A DNA stretch of 64,000 nt, from NCBI RefSeq assembly GCF_015221875.1, contig NZ_JACYGY010000002.1, positions 929,573 through 993,572 on the forward strand. Reading direction: 5' to 3'. Below are positions 61,859 to 64,000 of this stretch, piece by piece (the stretch's first letter is position 1; each line of letters opens with the position of its first letter). Under the pieces are notes generated by a model, which was not told the origin of the DNA, did no database searches, and saw nothing but the letters and a program-made list of their open reading frames with translations. A program made the position numbers and the translations under genes. The stretch is from Dyadobacter subterraneus. GTDB lineage: Bacteria > Bacteroidota > Bacteroidia > Cytophagales > Spirosomataceae.

Positions 61859-62737
61859 TCAAATACTTTTTAACTCAACACCGCTGGATATCTTTTTCAC
61901 TAGTCCCTGTAACACTTTTCCAGGACCGCATTCAACAAATAATCCAGCTCCGTCGGCTACCATTTGCTCAACAGATTGTGTCCATCTTACGGGTGCTGTT
62001 AGTTGTGCAATAAGGTTTTCTTTGATCACAGAAACTTCCGTTGCCGGTTTTGCATTTACATTTTGATATACCGGACAAAGTGGGGACTGAAACTGCGCCT
62101 CATTAATGGCAGCTGCAAGTTCCTCGCGTGCCGGCTCCATCAAAGGAGAATGGAAAGCACCACCAACCTGAAGTAAAAGTGCGCGCTTGGCACCGGCAGC
62201 TTTTAACAGCTCACAGGCTTTTTCCACACCTTCAATGGTTCCTGATATCACAACTTGGCCCGGGCAGTTATAATTAGCAGGAACAACAATTTCGTCGGTT
62301 ATTCCTGCACAAATTTCCTCTATCGTTTTATCGTCAAGTCCTAAAATTGCGGCCATTGTTGACGGGCGCAATAAACATGCTTTTTGCATGGCATCGGCGC
62401 GTTTGGCCACCAATCGTAAACCATCGTCGAAAGAAAGTGCTCCCGCTGCTACAAGGGCAGAAAACTCTCCAAGAGAATGCCCTGCTACCATGTTTGGCGT
62501 AAAATCTTCACTGATTTTTGCCAGCACCACGGAGTGGATGAAAATTGCAGGCTGTGTAACATTTGTTTGTTTAAGCTCCTCGTCGGTGCCCTCAAACATA
62601 ATTTTGGTAATGTCAAATCCCAGAATATCGTTTGCCTGATCAAAAAATGATTTGGCTGAATCAGAGCTTTGATATAAGTCTAAACCCATTCCTTTGAACT
62701 GTGAACCTTGTCCCGGAAATATGTAGGCTTTTTTCAT
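61859..62737 (-). CDS. fabD: Malonyl-CoA:ACP transacylase
   Basis: The 292-residue enzyme loads malonate from CoA onto ACP. It has FPGQGSQFKGMGLDLYQ at the N-terminus, the nucleophile Ser88 in VAGHSLGEFSALVAAG, Arg113 in LVAKRADAMQ, His196 in GGAFHSPLMEPA and a C-terminal FVECGPGKVLQGLVKKI. Length is typical. It lies 57 kb from acpP-fabF, so the FAS II genes are dispersed. The tRNA-Gln gene follows on the same strand with its own promoter. Confidence 0.95.
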   Translation of the reverse strand: MKKAYIFPGQGSQFKGMGLDLYQSSDSAKSFFDQANDILGFDITKIMFEGTDEELKQTNVTQPAIFIHSVVLAKISEDFTPNMVAGHSLGEFSALVAAGALSFDDGLRLVAKRADAMQKACLLRPSTMAAILGLDDKTIEEICAGITDEIVVPANYNCPGQVVISGTIEGVEKACELLKAAGAKRALLLQVGGAFHSPLMEPAREELAAAINEAQFQSPLCPVYQNVNAKPATEVSVIKENLIAQLTAPVRWTQSVEQMVADGAGLFVECGPGKVLQGLVKKISSGVELKSI

Positions 62738-62777
62738 AATTGGTTGATTTAAAAATTGGTCATGGTAACAAAACGCA

Positions 62778-62806
62778 GTAGCCCGGTTATAGTTTAACCG
62801 GGCTAC
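62778..62806 (-). terminator. Hairpin after the gliding-type surface-protein gene
   Basis: GTAGCCCGGTTA and TAACCGGGCTAC form a perfect 12-base stem with a 5-base loop. The minus-strand T run after it is short (GCGTTTTG), so it is a probable terminator for the gene ending at 62874. Confidence 0.6.
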
Positions 62807-62873
62807 AAATAACGTACTAGAAGTTGAAAGAAAAAAAGTCTGTGTTTTAACAGCTTAAAAGTGGGCGTTGTTT

Positions 62874-64000
62874 TTATCTAAGAATCTGGACCCAACCTTT
62901 GAAAGTGGCTGGTTTTCCTTCACGCTGTACAGACTCGAAATTAACAATCACTTCATAATAATACTGTCCTGCTGCCAGATCGTTTCCACTGTTGTTTTTT
63001 CCGTTCCAGTTGATGTTCACATCTTTGGAATCATACACTTTGGCACCCCAGCGGTTAAACACTTTGAAGTCCAGTGACTGAACAAAACTTGGACATTTAA
63101 GCGGCGTGAAAAGATCATTTTTGCCATCACCGTTTGGCGTGATCACATTCGGCAGTGCAAAAATCGGACAGTTGTCTTTGCAGACGGTGTTGCTCGGTGC
63201 ACTTTCTGTCCCGTATTTATTGACCGCAGTCACGTAATAACAACCTGCAAAAGAAGTCAGTCCCTCATGTGCAAAAGTAGTGGCAGCCGGCGCTGTGATT
63301 TCTTTCAGAAGTGTTGGCGTGTCACCTTCATACCTTGTGTAATAAAGTCTGTAAGCGGTTATCGCCTGGTCGCAGTTTGCACTGTTCGGATATGTCCATG
63401 ACAGATTGTTTGTAAAGGAAGTCTGGTCACAGAACTCATCCGGTGTAATTGTGGCACAATCCAGCTGGTCAATACTCAGCACCGGCACACATGGTTTTGT
63501 GGTATCCGAAGCAGAGACACAGATTATCTGTGAGAAGTTGTAGAGCGGATCAACCTTGATCTGGGTATTGTTGTAAGATCCTACGGTTTCTACTTTATAA
63601 CAGTAAACAACATCTTTTGAAATGGTCACATTGACTGTTCCGTCCTGTGCATATTTATCTGTTCCGTCATCAGTGTAAGTATAGGAAGCTGCGCCGGTCA
63701 CTGTGACATCTGCAATCCTGTTGAATGTTCCGGGTTTGGATTTGTCTTCACGGTACACCCTGTGCGTCTGGTTATCATTGCTCCATGGGACATTGGCTGT
63801 CCAGTTCAATCTGATCGCATTCGGATTGGCCGAACCTTGTGATAAACGGACACTGCTGGCCGGATCGGTCTCGTCCAGTTTTACAAGTTTGCCTGCATCA
63901 GTGTAATAATATTCGAGTTTATAACGATAAGCATTGGCAACCGTGTTCAGGTTTTTATCAACATAAATGGTATCAGGCGCGCCGGCTACCAGGTTTGTGT
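62874..64000 (-). CDS. Gliding-motility-associated C-terminal domain protein, partial
   Basis: The minus-strand frame is open to the right edge of the window, so only the last ~375 residues are seen. It contains at least two fibronectin type III-like modules (IRLNWTANVPWSNDNQTHRVY; NLSWTYPNSANCDQAITAYRLYY...). The C-terminal ~90 residues form the CHU_C/gliding-motility-associated domain: LPNVITPNGDGKNDLFTP, FKVFNRWGAKVYDS and WNGKNNSGNDLAAGQYYYEVIV. This type-B domain directs export by the type IX system. The full protein is probably large and surface-exposed. Its function beyond adhesion or surface display is unknown. Confidence 0.88.
   Translation of the reverse strand, partial: TNLVAGAPDTIYVDKNLNTVANAYRYKLEYYYTDAGKLVKLDETDPASSVRLSQGSANPNAIRLNWTANVPWSNDNQTHRVYREDKSKPGTFNRIADVTVTGAASYTYTDDGTDKYAQDGTVNVTISKDVVYCYKVETVGSYNNTQIKVDPLYNFSQIICVSASDTTKPCVPVLSIDQLDCATITPDEFCDQTSFTNNLSWTYPNSANCDQAITAYRLYYTRYEGDTPTLLKEITAPAATTFAHEGLTSFAGCYYVTAVNKYGTESAPSNTVCKDNCPIFALPNVITPNGDGKNDLFTPLKCPSFVQSLDFKVFNRWGAKVYDSKDVNINWNGKNNSGNDLAAGQYYYEVIVNFESVQREGKPATFKGWVQILR

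Overview
The window looks like chromosomal DNA from a member of the Bacteroidota, most likely order Cytophagales and close to Dyadobacter or Spirosoma. That placement is inferred from protein families and signals. Two proteins carry C-terminal domains used by the type IX secretion system (49724-51694 and the partial gene at the right edge). Many genes are preceded by the Bacteroidota -7 promoter motif TAnnTTTG. Families typical of the phylum are present (a DUF5606 protein and a DUF5117/5118-type metalloprotease). Base composition and codon use appear even throughout. No prophage, insertion sequence or CRISPR array was seen.

Layout. 1-4.6 kb: the 3' end of recQ, a Panacea-type toxin-antitoxin pair whose putative toxin is interrupted by a one-base shift, a tag/GyrI-like pair, a PAP2 phosphatase and kdsA. 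4.7-7.1 kb: acpP-fabF-rnc. 7.1-7.6 kb: a tandem array of palindromic REP-like repeats. 7.8-12.1 kb: hsp20, htrA and a pseudouridine synthase with a long repetitive charged N-terminal tail. 12.5-20.7 kb: acetoacetyl-CoA synthetase, an outer-membrane protein, an S41 protease, an SDR, a GntR regulator with an MFS exporter, and an M23 peptidase. 20.7-28.4 kb: a large secreted metalloprotease, a Ppx/GppA phosphatase, then rpsU, xerC and ppc. 28.7-36.2 kb: MarR, SIMPL and YtxH proteins, nudK, a DeoR regulator, a cupin, gamma-glutamyltransferase and a MacB-like permease. 36.4-46.9 kb: a SUI1-like factor, a lipid kinase, nhaA, a lipocalin-like lipoprotein, meaB, an M1 peptidase, a KAS III enzyme, a glycosyltransferase, deoC and DUF5606. 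47.1-52.4 kb: engB, a secreted P-domain/lysyl-oxidase-like protein, a T9SS-exported surface protein and a thioredoxin. 52.4-52.9 kb: an unusual array of TGAC/GTCA motifs spaced 10 bp apart. 52.9-64 kb: gmd, a SPOR lipoprotein, murB, a ROK kinase, an SDR, mlaE-mlaF, a flippase, a TetR regulator, tRNA-Gln, fabD and the end of a gliding-type surface protein.

Most of the window is core metabolism: fatty acid synthesis (acpP, fabF, fabD, KAS III), envelope synthesis (kdsA, murB, gmd, flippase, Mla), information processing (rnc, rpsU, engB, xerC, tRNA-Gln) and envelope stress or proteolysis (hsp20, htrA, S41, M1, M23). The points most worth following are the lysyl-oxidase-like protein, which keeps its copper ligands and both cofactor precursor residues; the phased TGAC array; the frameshifted Panacea-linked toxin; and the REP-like array.
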